DNA from: Chlamydomonas reinhardtii | Taxonomy: Eukaryota > Chlorophyta > Chlorophyceae > Chlamydomonadales > Chlamydomonadaceae | DNA length: 64,000 bases | Assembly: GCF_000002595.2 (NCBI RefSeq) | Contig: NC_057013.1 | Span: 3,804,929-3,868,928 of the forward strand | Reading direction: 5' to 3' | In this document: one piece after another, positions 11,259 through 22,888 of the stretch | Numbering within the stretch: the first letter of the stretch is position 1 | Layout: every line of letters begins with the position of its first letter | Notes under the pieces: generated by a model | What the model saw: the letters and a program-made list of their open reading frames with translations, nothing else | Databases searched by the model: none | What the model was told of the DNA's origin: nothing | Translations under genes and position numbers: made by a program

Positions 11259-12180
11259 ATGGTTTGCTGGTGGTAGGGCCGAGAGGGTGCGGTGCCGTGT
11301 CAATGGGGCGCGTGACGGGGAATACCTAGGGGGCAAGTGGTTGTGGCGTGGTGTGCACAGCGGACAGAAGGGTAGGGAGGGTAGGGCGGTACTGGGCATG
11401 GGGCGGTGGACCAGGAGGTAGGCAGGATATGGGCGCGTTGTTGCTGCTTGGGTTTTCACGGGCAGAGCAGCTTGCTAGTATGGGCTGCAACCAGGGAGAT
11501 CAGTAAAGCTGCAGGATGTGCCGGCAATGGAGGCAATTTTGCGGCTCGCTCGGCGCAATGTGCGACCCCAGGCCTCGAAGGGCTCATGACAGTTCACTGA
11601 ACCCGGACAGTGACGCTGGCGCCAGATGCGGCTGGGCCTAGATAGGCTTATTTGTAGCGGGCGTTGATGGTTGGCCTGCTTGAGTGTGCTGGTGTGAGCA
11701 GCGAGTGGGCATTCGGACACTGGCCTATGTGGTGCCCGTTGATGTGTGTGTGGTGGACAGCAGACCCTCAGGGACGACAAAGCTGAGGTCATGATGTATT
11801 CGCTGCATAGCCGACAGGCGTACATACATGGTCAGGAGTAAACCAGCTCCGGAAACGTCGGCATGGGCGTACGGCATGGACGCACGGCATGGACGTACGG
11901 CATTGCCGCACCACTACTACCAACGCCGGTCCACCACCTCCCACCCACCTACCCACCCACAGCATTCCTCCCGCCCAGCGCGCGTATGGCTGTGTGCACA
12001 TTATTTGACATGTCAGGTCACGCGGGTACCACCCCAGGGTTTGTGGGCGGGGTCGGTGTGTCCAAGCTCCAATTCCGTTTCTCGGAACATACATATACAT
12101 AGAATCATAGCTCAACTCGAATATAACTAGCTTTGGCACCTACCGTGTACTGTTGTTAAGTCGCGATGTAATTCCCCACA
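11259..12180. other. MAM33 3' flank and left flank of the transposase-like gene
   Basis: No coding frame is supported. A small tandem repeat of a GGCATGGACG-type unit lies at about 11866-11906. The inverted-repeat segment at 12005-12032 is described separately. Confidence 0.4.
12005..12032. repeat. left copy of a short terminal-like repeat
   Basis: TTGACATGTC (12005-12014) is followed after 4 bp by CACGCGGGTACCAC (12019-12032). The reverse complement of both blocks, in the same order, is found at 18741-18775 with an 11-bp gap. The two sites bracket the large AP2/PHD gene. Confidence 0.5.
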
Positions 12181-15100
12181 ATGACCGAGCTCAAAGTCTC
12201 CTATTCAGATGGCACGTTATGTAACTACTGTCTGGTATGTGCAAAGGTCGCTCGTGCAAGAGGAAAAGGCATTCGCACTGTCAACCTAGAAAACTACGCG
12301 CCATGCGGGGTCAACGCTGCGGTGCTCGCAGTCCGCCGGCAGCAGGGGTCCAGAGCTCCAGAGCCATGTGTTCATAGCACATGTTACCATAACACGCTGC
12401 AGCCGCGTCAGAAGGAGCTGCAGGCGCAGGCGCAGGCGCAGCCTCGCACCCGTGCCGCTGTCAAGCTCCAGCCTGCACCCCCTGCCATTCGGGCGCCCCG
12501 CGCTGCGGTGGGCAAGAAAGAGAAGCTGGAGGAGCTGCAGCGGGAAGCTCGCGCTGTTACAGGCTTGCTTTCTCCGTACCAGGGGCGGGCAGGTGTGTAC
12601 GGGCAGCGCAAGCAATGTCGGAAGTTACGCACGCTGCCTGGCGCTGGGCATGGGCCAAGGCTGTAATTGACGCCCTGTCCGTTTGTGATTGCAGCCACAC
12701 GTGCGCAGGCTATCAGCATGCTGGTGACCGCTGGGGCTCAATCGCCTGCAGGCGTTGCCAGCCCAGACTCGCCAGGTCCGATGGGGGCGGGCGCAATTGT
12801 TGCCTGGCGCTGTAGGCTGAGCTTGAACCGTTTCCTACTGTGTATGTGACCCGCCCCTCTTACCGTGTAGGTGGCCCCGTGCGCATGGACACGAGCGCAC
12901 CCCCATCTCCCGAGCAGCTGGGGACAACAGCAGCGGCTGCTGGAGTCCAGTCGCCAGGTTGGTTTGGCTTTATTCGGCCGCGTGGTGGGTATGGGGGTGG
13001 CTGGATTAGAGCTGGCACGATGTGGGTTCGGCAAGGGTGCGGGGTTCTCGCAGCCCTCGGACCCACATCAACAGCCCCCCGGTTTATCGCCCTGCATCTC
13101 TCGCCCGCGTCGCATGCTGACACATCTTGCCCTGCTCCATGTAGGTGGCCCCGTGCGCATGGACACGAGCGCACCACCGTCACCAGCTTCCGGCCCAGCT
13201 GCCGGCGGCCCAGCTGCCGGCGGCCCAGCTGCCGGCGGCCCAGCTGCCGGCGGCCCAGCTGCCGGCGGCCCAGCTGCCGGCGGCCCGGCGGGCTACACGG
13301 GAGTGACGCGGGACCAGAGCGTGCATGGGTACAAGGCGCGCAGCGGGCGGCAGTTTGGCAGCACTGGAAACGCGCTCTACCTGGGCCTTTACGCCACTTG
13401 CCACGATGCAGCCCTGGCCGTGAACCACTTTCACGAAATGCTGGCAGAGCGGGTTGGCAATCGGGCGGACGTCCCGCCGCCACCTAACGCTGTGCCAGCT
13501 GGCGCCAGCCTCAGCGCAGCAGAGGTGGCGGTTGTGCGGAACGCGGTTGACAAGGCAGTGCTGGCATTCTGGGACAAAGGAGTATCCGCCGGGAAGGAGC
13601 AGCTGGAGGCCCTGCGCAGCTCTGTGGCTGACTTCTTGCGAGCGCGCAGCCTGGTGTCCGAGCTGGACGCTGCAGTTGGTGCCATTGCCAGCGGCGACGT
13701 CAAGCCCGATGATATGGTGGTCCAGTACACCATGGCCGCGATACCGAACGCAGCCAAGCTGCGCGAGGGGGGGGCCACTGCTAGCGGAGTGCGGTGGCCG
13801 GGGGTGGTCAAGACAGTCACCGCGGCTGCATCAGCACAGCGCAGCGGCGAGGGTTGCCTGAACGTGCTGCGTGGCGAGGTGAAGGATCCCGGACTGCCAT
13901 TCCCCAGCACCAGCACCATCCGGCGGTCCATGGGCGAGGAGGAAGTGGATCCTCAAGCTGTCGGCGTGCTGCGCCGTGGCATCCAGAACTTCGTGGCCCG
14001 CTGCCGGGAGGCTGGGCGACTGGGGGCGGAGGCCACCATGGCTGCCGACGGTGTCGACATCCCGGTACGGCAAAGTCGTCAAAGTTCTGAACGTAACCGG
14101 TTGTAGTCACGCACACCCATTTTGTCAGCCCGTACGCCGCCGTGCGTTTTTGACTGCCAACAGCTTTTGATCCTCAGCCCTCTCTGCCGGCTGGTTGATA
14201 CAGGGCATGCTGGAGAAGGAGATGCTCCCCAGCGGCACTGTGCGCTTCGACGGCGATGCCTGCCACGGCGACGCCATCAGTGTTGCGATGCTGGCCACAA
14301 AGGAGCGCGAGTACAACAGCCTTGTGCAGCGGCTAGATGCAGCCGTGGCAGCGAGCGGCGGGGACTCACACCCTGCTGCTGATGCTGCCGCGGCATTTGC
14401 TAGCGTGCAGTTTGTGGCGACATGGATCCAGCATGAGGTCCTGCCGCTGGCACACGCGCGGCTGAAGACAGCGCAGGACGCGGCGGCAGCTCAGAGCGCG
14501 CGGTTCCAGGCACGCAATGGCGTGGGGGAGCAGCGCTTGAAGTCACAGCAGGTCTCGCATAAGTGCGCCAGCTTGCAGCGCATTGGGCGGCTCCAGGCTG
14601 TGGTGGCGCAGGCGGAGGGGCTTTTGAGTGGGGCCCAGCTCGTGCGCGATGTCAACCTGGTGACTCTTGACATGTGCGCTCCGTCACCCGCCGACGGCAG
14701 TGTCACAGTCAGCCTTTCCACTGCTGGCAGCAACGCTGAGGCCCACTGCGCGGCACTGGTGGGCATGCTTGCACGCAACATGCGTGCGGCGGTGTCATCA
14801 CTCTACGACGTGACGCGTATGGCAGCCACTTCACTGCTTGTCGCCATGCTCACTTCGCCGGACAGCCGGGTGTCGGAGATGGTGGCGCGGATGCACATCA
14901 GCAGCAAGGCGAGCGCGCAGTTGATGCGGTGGCTGGTCAGCAGCGTCAAGCAGGAGCTGGAGGCGCAAGGAGGCAAGCTGCTGCTTGTCGTGGCAGACGG
15001 CGAGCATTTCTCCCTCACCAACGCTGCAGCCAGCGGCGAGCTGTCGTCCAACCTTGCCCAGCTCAATCGCGAGAGTCAGCGGTTGTGCGCTGCTGCTGAG

Positions 15101-18100
15101 CAGGCCCGACACGCCAGTGCGAAACGGCACGGTTGGCAGCGGCGGGATCTAGCCTGGCAGGACTACGCGCAGCACGTGCCTCTGCTTCCAGCCCAGCGGG
15201 TGCTGCCAAGGGGTGCGTCCATGTCTGCACTGACGAGAATCAGCATCGCCAGCACACCACGGGCAGCGCCGCTGCTAGAGGCCGCAGCGGCACTTGAGCA
15301 GCACCAATCCCTCGTCGCGGCTACTGTGGCAGCGGCTGCGACTGCCGCGGCTGCGACTGCGGCTGCGACTGCCGCGGCTGCGACTGCGGCTGCGACTGCG
15401 GCTGCGACTGCCGCGGCTGCGACTGCGGCTGCGACTGCTGCGGCTGCGACTGCCGCGGCTGCGACTGCGGCGGCGGCGGTGGCGAAAGCCGCAGGGCCGC
15501 CGCCGCCACTGGCGCAGCAGCAGACACAGTCGCGACCAAAGCGCACTGCAGCGGCCCCAGCCCGACTTGCTGATTATGCAACGGAGGGCATGAAGCCTGC
15601 AGTAGCTGCTAAGCATGCCAAGACGGCGGAGGTGTCGGTGGCCTGCATTCCTGACACCACGGTTGCATCAGCAGCGGTAGCAGCAGCAGCACCTGTGTCC
15701 GTGGTGGCAGTGCCAGCAGTCGGCACAACAGAGTGCGACCAGCAGTACGACCACTACTGTCTCGTGTGCGGCGACAAAGACTTCACGGAGCGCAACAAGA
15801 TTCTGCTCTGTGACGGCCCGCGCTGCCGCTGCGAGTCCCAGTACGCTGGCTGGCACCAGCACTGCCTGAAGCCAGCACTGTCAAAGGTGCCATCCGGTGA
15901 CTGGCTCTGCCCGCAGTGTGTTGAGGCGGACCATCGCGTGATAGAGGAGCAGGCAGCGGCACCACTTCCACCGGTAGCGCTGCAGCCAGCCGTGGACGTC
16001 GCTGGGGGGCTTGCTGCTGTGGCGGCTAGCGCAGCGGCGGCCACAATGCCTCCGGCAGCAGCGCCATACGTCCGCCATGTCGCCAGCCTGAGGCCGGGGG
16101 TCCAGCCCTTGGCACTGGACCTCTTCTCTCCGGCCGCTAGGCTGTCGGGAAGCATCGAGCAGTCTCGTAACGCCCCAGCCCTTGTGATTCAGCTGCAGTC
16201 GCATTACGAGAAGATGAAAGAGATTGAGGCGCACATCCCGTGGCGCCAGCTGCAGCGACCGGTGCAGCAGCTGAGCCACGAGATCACCTCTCACCGGGAG
16301 TCGGCGCAGTGCCCCGTCAGCATGCAGCGGGTGCCCCAGGGCATCATCACGGCGTTCGCTGCCTACATGGCGGCACCTTTGACCCCCACGCTCACAGTGC
16401 AGACACCACTTGCCGGGAGTTCTGGTAGCTTCCGAGCCAAGGGCCTGTCACGGCATTGCCCCGGCGGCGTGGACGCAGCGGCCGCTCGCAAGGACGTGCA
16501 TGCAGCAAATGCGGCTGCCCGCGCCGCCCCCAGCAATGCCTTACACGAGGCGCTGAAGGCAGAGGCAGCCGCCGCACGGCAGCTGGTGCTCAAGCTGCCC
16601 ATTGAGGAGGGCACGGCTGTCGTCTCGCGATTGATCTGGCGGTCGCAGTACCTGGCGAGGCAGGCGGTGTTGCCTGGCGACCGCGGGCAGGTAAACCCAG
16701 CAGGCACGTCCTTCCCACTCGCCAGTGCAGCGGCGGAGTCAGAGGCCTACTGGGTCTTCCGCCTTACCCACGGCATGCCACCAGCAGGCCTGGGGCAGGC
16801 TAGGCAGGAGGTAATCGTCCGGCACGCAATTGATCAGGCGCGGCTAGACCGCATGCTGCTTACGTGCAAGATGGCCGGCCGCGACTTCGGGCGGCAGTTC
16901 CAATTCACTCTGCCCGGCCTGCCCAGCATCGTCATCGACGAGCCGCACAAGCTCAAGACAGCAAAGCCGCAGACGAACGACTGCTGCTTCCTCGGCAAGC
17001 TTGACGGCCTCGCAGCCATGCAGCGTGCTGCTGCCCAATGCCGTAGTGGGTGGGCTAGTGACGGCGATGACAGCAGCACCTCAGCAGCAGTAGCGGGAGG
17101 AGCGGCGGCGGCGGCAGTGCACGGCCACGCGGCCGGGGCTGCAGGAGTGGCGGCGGCGCAAGGCCAGGCGGGCGCAGCACCAGGGGCGGTGGCGCACGGC
17201 CAAGCGACCAAGGCTGCAGGAGTGGCGGCGTGCGGCCAGGCGGAAGCAGCTGCTTCTGCTGCGGCATGCAAGTGGGGAGAAGCCTTCTTGGACAAGGGCG
17301 TGCTTTTGGCTGTGGCCAACGAACTTGCGAGCGAGTATCAGGCCACCTGCCCGGCAGAGCGTGTGGAGCGGTACGGTAACCTGGACCCAGGCGCACTCCT
17401 GGCCATAATCCGTGGCGAGACTGACTCCCAGTCAGTACCATGCGCCCAGTACTGGATAGGCTGTGTGCCGCTGCACGCAGCCCTGCGGACGTACGGGTTC
17501 GTGCGGGAGGCAGTCGTGCTGCGCACCCTGATCGAGGCCTTTGAGGCCTTTGATGAGTGCGGCTGGGAGCCCGTGGAGCGGGCGCTACGGATCCTGCGGC
17601 GCACCTACATGCTTCAGCGCATGTTGGGCAACACGCTCTTCACCGCGCGCGTGCTACACGGCAGCGCCAAGCCTTCCCTGCCCACCTACGTCAATGGCTT
17701 CACACTGCAGAACGTGACCAGCTGGCTGGTGAACGGCGACACGCGGCTGGAGGTTTTGCAGCGGCTGCCGGTGGAGTGGCGTGCAGAGCTATGCGAGCGC
17801 TCATTCAGCTCGGACTGCTGCGAGCTGTTCTTCTCGCTGCTCGTGTGCCTGTGCGGTGGCAAGCCGTCCCTGCGCGTGATCAAGGGTGCCACACCCAGGA
17901 TCACATTCATGCACCGCCTGCGGCAGCAGGCGCGCGCCACACGGGGCTTCAGCATGCGTAAGCGCAGGACTCGTGGCGCCTACAAGGAGCACGAGCTGAT
18001 GCTAGCTGCCACGCTCGCGGACGCAGGCGGCGCTGCAGGGCGTGTGGACGGCAGCAAGTGGAACAGCGGGGTGAAGATCGTGAACGCAGCTCTGAAGCAC

Positions 18101-18223
18101 AAGCGGGAAGGGGCGATAAACAAGCGTGTGGCGTCTCGTGTGCGTGGCAAGATGGGCTGGCTGCGCAACACTGTGCATCACATGCTGAAGCTGGTCACGG
18201 GCCAGCCGGTGCCCAAGGCGTGA
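12181..18223 (+). CDS. AP2-like + PHD finger + P/THAP9-like transposase protein
   Basis: Exons 12181-12234, 12403-12592, 12695-12775, 12871-12957, 13145-14064 and 14204-18223 join in phase to 1,783 residues. Exons 1-2 also read open without splicing. An AP2/ERF-like domain lies at about residues 187-240 (GVTRDQSVHGYKARSGRQ, ALYLGLYATCHDAALAVN). A PHD finger at about 958-1012 shows the C4HC3 order (YCLVCGDKD, ILLCDG, WHQHCL, DWLCPQC). Transposase-like marks are LPFPSTSTIRRSM followed by MAADGVDIP, LLLVVADGEHF, IVIDEPHKLKT (compare the HLLKxxRN block of P elements) and near the C-terminus FSSDCCELFFSLL..GGKP (compare the SxDxLExFF block holding the last acidic residue). Low-complexity insertions include GPAAG repeats and a long Ala/Thr tract. 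No frame breaks are seen. The gene could be an active element or a domesticated one; the P-like assignment is inference. Confidence 0.6.
13192..13281 (+). repeat. six 15-bp coding repeats (GPAAG)
   Basis: Six tandem copies of GGCCCAGCTGCCGGC encode GPAAG units just before the AP2-like domain. The copies are identical, which suggests recent slippage. Confidence 0.9.
15332..15477 (+). repeat. Ala/Thr-coding short tandem repeat
   Basis: Repeats built from ACTGCGGCTGCG and ACTGCCGCGGCT encode a long run of AATAA-type residues in the large transposase-like gene. The repeat keeps frame. Confidence 0.85.
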
Positions 18224-18740
18224 TAGGCGGGGCGGGGTACATGTATGATCGCGGGTGGATGGCTGGTGTAGAGGGCTGCGGTATGCACTAGTATAGGGAC
18301 GACATAAGTAAGTTTTGGAGTGATGAGGTCCAGGCCAAGCACGTCTGAGGACAACCAGGAGTGAGCAGGTCACATGCGTTAGCGGGAGAGGCACGAGGGG
18401 GGCACGAGGAGGGACAAGGAACCCCAGGTGACCCAATGACATTTTTGCACATAAGTTTTTGATGCATGTTCTTTTTACAATGGCGATTGAATACCCTGCA
18501 TACACTGTACGTACGCTATCCATCACGCTAATTACATTTTACTTTTCACGACAAAAAAAATTCCGTGTCCCATTGCACACCCCATACATGGCTGCAGCCG
18601 TACGGCCTTTCAGGTTTCATCTGCTCAGCTCCGCACCATAGTAACCGCATACTACACAACGAGGTATGCTGGCGGTCTGGTCAGATGATACCTGTGGGGT
18701 CTACCAGGCTGTCAAAGTTTGGACACAGCAAATGACCAGA
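18224..18740. other. 3' flank of the transposase-like gene
   Basis: AT-richer sequence with no supported gene. It leads into the inverted-repeat segment at 18741-18810. Confidence 0.4.
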
Positions 18741-18810
18741 GTGGTACCCGCGTGTGTCAGGTTGCGACATGTCAACATGTGAATTGCGACATACAACATT
18801 GCGACATATG
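18741..18810. repeat. terminal-like inverted repeat (middle copy)
   Basis: The segment has two parts. Bases 18741-18754 match 12019-12032 in reverse complement. Bases 18766-18810 are a perfect 45-bp reverse complement of 28097-28141. The 45-mer contains TTGCGACAT-type phrases three times counting its left edge (18762, 18784, 18799), like the sub-terminal binding repeats of many transposons. Confidence 0.75.
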
Positions 18811-19391
18811 ACATATAGCCGCAATACAGTACAATATACGTACAACAATTATCACGGTAGGGTAAGCATTCTAAAGGCGCCGCAGTGCCGTTCACTCCCG
18901 ATCAAACTCCCCACACACGGCGGTCTCTCCCCAGCCCGCGCGGCGCCCGGCAGTGCCACAGCCACCTAACTTAGGACGCGCGCCCCACACCACAGCACGT
19001 CTCTCCCGCGGCCGCACTACAGCCCTTTTCTACCCCCACTTGCGCACGCAAGGTGTCGTCCGCGCTCAAGTGGGAATGGTTGCGCCGCGCCCGGCAGTGC
19101 CACCTCCACCACTGTGTGCACACAGCACCACGCAAAGTTCGTCGTGCCGGCGTCTCCCTCCAGGCAACGCAAACGCATGCATGGACCAAGCCCCTGCTCT
19201 ACACAGTCCCATCACAAATTGGCACAGAGCAGCTGACAGATTCTGCGGGCGGGCGGTCGTGCGGGCGCGTGGGTGCCCGTGGCTGCACTTTGCACTAGAT
19301 GGGTTTGGGATGGGTTGATCGCTTTGTGTTTCCTGTCAGTTTCTTGCCGGCCTCGGGCGCAAAATCTGGTTGATAACCTGTATTCATTATC

Positions 19392-22300
19392 ATGGCACCC
19401 AAGGTCAAGGGCAAAACGGAGGCAAACGCAAGTGGCAAACGCAAACATGATAGTGACGACGAGCTTGATGATAACGACTATGTTGCACCTAGCGAGTCTT
19501 CAAGTGAGCTTTGTGACAGCTCCGAGGCCTCTGAGGACAGCGACGGCGATGGCGATGGCGAAGAGCGGGAGCAGGAGCGCGAGCGGGAGCAGCCAAGGCG
19601 GCCGCTGGCAAAGCGCATTAAAGGTATGTAATGAACGAACTGCGAGCGAGCGGGGTGCCGAGAGCTGAAGCACAAATTGCTGCGTACGCAAACTGCGCAT
19701 GCAGCGGCCCCAGCACAGGCCCCACTTACAATCGATATACTTGCAAGACTTTTTAAGATTGACGCACGCGCCAAGAGCCAACTCAGGCCCAGCGGTGCCA
19801 GCGCGGTACAGCTGGCTAGGAACGTCACCCTGCCCCCGGCCGGCGACACGAACGCCTGCAGTGCCCTGTTCAGCACGCTGCTCCGTAAGGTCACCGCACG
19901 CCGCGCTGACCTGGGCGCCCTGGCGGACACGGAGCTGTCCATCGTGACGCCGGCAGACAGCATTCACCCCGCACCAACTCGTGTCAGCGACGACGACGCC
20001 GGGCGGCTGGTCGAGTCCCTCGGCGAGACTAAGCCCGGCGGGTGCGCGCTGCTGCACGTGATGGAGCGCGCAGGTGAGCTTTGGGTATATCATGTGTAGG
20101 TGTGCATAAGGCGCATTCGGGACAGAATGTATGTGGGGGCTGGGCACAGTGTGGGCTGGCAGACACGTTCTCCCTTGTAGCTCTCCCTCGACGCCTTTCA
20201 TTTCTTGCACAGGGCCGCCCGAGGCGCGCAGGCTGGCGGCGGCAGCTGTCGCTGCTGGCAAGACCAAGACGAAAGCCAAGTCGGGTGCAGCGGTGGCAGT
20301 AACAGGCTCGGGCCTGGGCTTTACCATGGAGGGAGGCGCCGATGACGATGAGGACGCCATCGACTACGATGATGATGCTTTGGGGCCCACGAGCGCTGCT
20401 GGTCCTTACAGCAGCCATCGCAGCAGCGGCGGCGGCAGTGGCGGCTTAAGCAGCCGTGACCTGCGTACCAGCGGCAGCTTGCTCGGCGGTGGCTTGCTTG
20501 GCAGCGGCGGTAGCTTGCTTGGCGGCGGCGGTGGCGGCGGCAGCGGTGGCGTGCTCAGCGGAGGCGTTGGAGGTTTCGTCCGGGGAACAGGTGCTTATGG
20601 GGCTGTCGGCGGCGCAGCAGCAGCAGCAGCAGCAGGCAGCAACGCCGGACCGAGCAGCGGGTTGGGAGGTGATGTCGGCGGCCTTGGGGCGCGAGGCGGG
20701 CGCAGAGGGCGCGGCGGTCGGGATGGGTGGGGACGTGGCGGGGGGCGCAGCACATACCATCCAGCCGCCAGCCCGGTGTCTGCGGAACGGGTGGCAATGA
20801 CCGACTTGGCAGAATGCCTCGCCAGGCGCTTCTTCTCTGATTACACACCCGACAATTTCCCAGGGCCCTTGGCATCGGCACTTGTAGGTTTTTGAGGCCG
20901 TTGCGTGCACGTTGGTCGCAGCATGCGCCTGTCTCTCACATGGTGCCTATGCATGTGCTTTTTATGCAGTTGGAGGTGCCATCGGACGACCTGGCGGCGT
21001 TTCGTGCGTGCCTGGGCCTCAAGCGCCGGGAGGACGTGCAGCGGCACCTGTTTACCGCTCTCCCACCGCACGTAAAGGAGTTTATGTCATCCGACACCAA
21101 CGAGAAGTGAGTAGGACCATGCGTGTGTGGTGTTGGGTCCAACCAGTTTCTTTCTAGTTGGTGGCTGCCTTATGATACGTTGGGCATGAGTGACAAGGTG
21201 TCGTGCACGATGTTTATGCACTGTAGGCTGCAAGCTGCCGCAGAGGCGGGCCCAGGCGGAGTGCTGCCGGTGCAGGGGGCCACTGCGGCAGCTGGGGAAG
21301 GTGTCGAGTCCGTGGCAGGGCCAGGAGCAGGGACCGCCATCAGTGGTGGGCCGCAGGCGGCGGTGCCGCTGCAGGCGCCGGTACCAGTACCAGCATCGGC
21401 CTCAGCCTGGGCAGCTTGGCAGGTCGGGACCGCGCTCGCTGGTTACCGACCGGTGAGTTGATTTCCAATATCCGGTTTGTGTGTGCGCGCGTGTGTGCGT
21501 GCGTGCATGCGTGCGTGTGTGCGTGCGTGCGTGCGGGCGTGCGCGCACAAGTAGACCCAACACCGGCGTTTCTTTGTTGTTTGTGTGTGCAGGTCAGTCG
21601 GCACGAGGCCAGCTTCGCTGCAGTCCAGGCCAACCAGCCAGTGGTGGTGAAGGATGTCGGAGATGGTTGGGGTGTGGCGCTTGCGATTGACTTGGAGAGC
21701 TCTGGTGTGCTGCCTATGTGCAACGTGTCCATAGGAGGGAGTGGGGCGGTGGAGGTTGGCAGAATGCAGCAGCGGGTGCCGTCGCGCACAGCACCAACCC
21801 TAGCCGCGCAGGTGGAGCAGCTACTTCCAGCTGCAGCCAGCGGACGGCCTGTTGACGGCCTTGTTGCCGTCGGGCATCAAGAGCCACAGCAACCGCAGCA
21901 ACGTCTGTCAGGTGCGCCCTATGCTTGCCCAGCTTCCAAGGATTTGCACAAAGTTACAATTTGTGTCCTGCAGATGCGGCGGGCGTGCCTCTCATCCCCG
22001 GCGGAACTGGCGCGCGCATAGGCTACTCCGATGCGGCCCCACTGGGCCGCCCTCCACGCGCCCCTGTACCAGCTGGTAAGATGATGGCGCCTTGCAGGTC
22101 CTTCACAACGTTAAGCCTTCACCTGCTGACGGGGTGTGACGTCCACTACAGGGCGCAGCAGTGGTGGCGTTAGCTACACGCCAGCGGCCTGCGGGCTGGA
22201 CGAGGCTGTGGCTGGCCTGCAGCGCATTGGGCGACGACGCGAGCACCATGAACAGCGCAGCCAGCGCAGTAGCAAGAGCCGCAGCCGGAGCCGGGATCGC

Positions 22301-22882
22301 AGCCAAGGCAAGGGACGGCGGTGGAGCTCTCGCGGCAGCCGCAGCCGCAGCCGCAGTCGAGGCCGTGATGGTGGCCGCGGTCAAAGCCGCCCCAGCGCAC
22401 GGGAGTTGGGCGCAAGCAGCAAGGGGGGCCACGACGCGCGCCCGGTGCGTCGGGTCTCTCCCAGCGGCCGCAGCCGCAGCCGCAGCCGCGGCCGTGATGG
22501 TGACCGCAGTCAAAGCCGCCCCGGCGCACGGGAGTTGGGCGCAAGCAGCAAGGGGGGCCACGACGCGCGCCCGGTGCGTCGGGCCTCTCCCAGCGGCCGC
22601 AGCCGCAGCCGCAGTCGCGGCCGTGATGGTGACCGCAGTCAAAGCCGCCCCGGCGCACTGGAGTTGGGCGCAAGCAGCAAGGGGGGCCACGACGCGCGCC
22701 CGGTGCGTCGGGCCTCTCCCAGCGGCCGCAGCCGCAGCCGCAGTCGCGGCCGTGATGGTGACCGCAGTCAAAGCCGCCCCGGCGCACTGGAGTTGGGCGC
22801 AAGCAGCAAGGGGGGCCACGACGCGCGCCCGTGCCGTGATAGACTGGAGCGCAAGCGATATCGCGGTCGGCACACCCTGTAA
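19392..22882 (+). CDS. RS-domain nuclear protein of unknown function
   Basis: Eight exons, 19392-19623, 19705-20073, 20213-20883, 20970-21106, 21227-21452, 21593-21911, 21974-22075 and 22152-22882, all agree in phase and give 928 residues. The N-terminus is charged (KRKHDSDDELDDND, then an acidic Ser/Glu/Asp run) and carries a basic end RRPLAKRIKG, suggesting nuclear import. A Gly/Ser/Leu-rich region (LLGGGLLGSGGSLLGGG) and an RGG-like patch (RRGRGGRDGWGRGGG) follow. The C-terminal fifth is an RS domain made of 43-residue repeats (SPSGRSRSRSRGRDGDRSQS). RS domains recruit splicing factors and are phosphorylated by SR kinases. No RRM is visible, so it is not a classical SR protein. Its stop is 6 bp from that of the convergent transposase gene, so it may be cargo of the same element. 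Confidence 0.65.
21478..21546 (+). repeat. (GTGC/GTGT)n tract in an RS-gene intron
   Basis: Alternating GTGTGCGCGTGTGTGCGTGC sequence fills most of intron 5. It is simple-sequence DNA. Confidence 0.8.
22327..22832 (+). repeat. 129-bp in-frame tandem repeat encoding the RS domain
   Basis: Three nearly identical 129-bp units start at 22456, 22585 and 22714 (codons SPSG), and an older, more diverged unit precedes them. The period is exactly 43 codons, so expansion or loss of a unit keeps frame. Confidence 0.9.
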
Positions 22883-22888
22883 GGGACC

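Larger units (their letters stand above)
12005..18810 (+). mobile_element. candidate DNA transposon carrying the AP2-PHD transposase-like gene
   Basis: The gene at 12181-18223 is bracketed by related inverted segments at 12005-12032 and 18741-18775. The encoded protein has P-element/THAP9-like features. Target-site duplications were not found by eye and the outer limits are uncertain. The right-hand repeat could instead belong to the neighbouring composite element. Confidence 0.4.
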
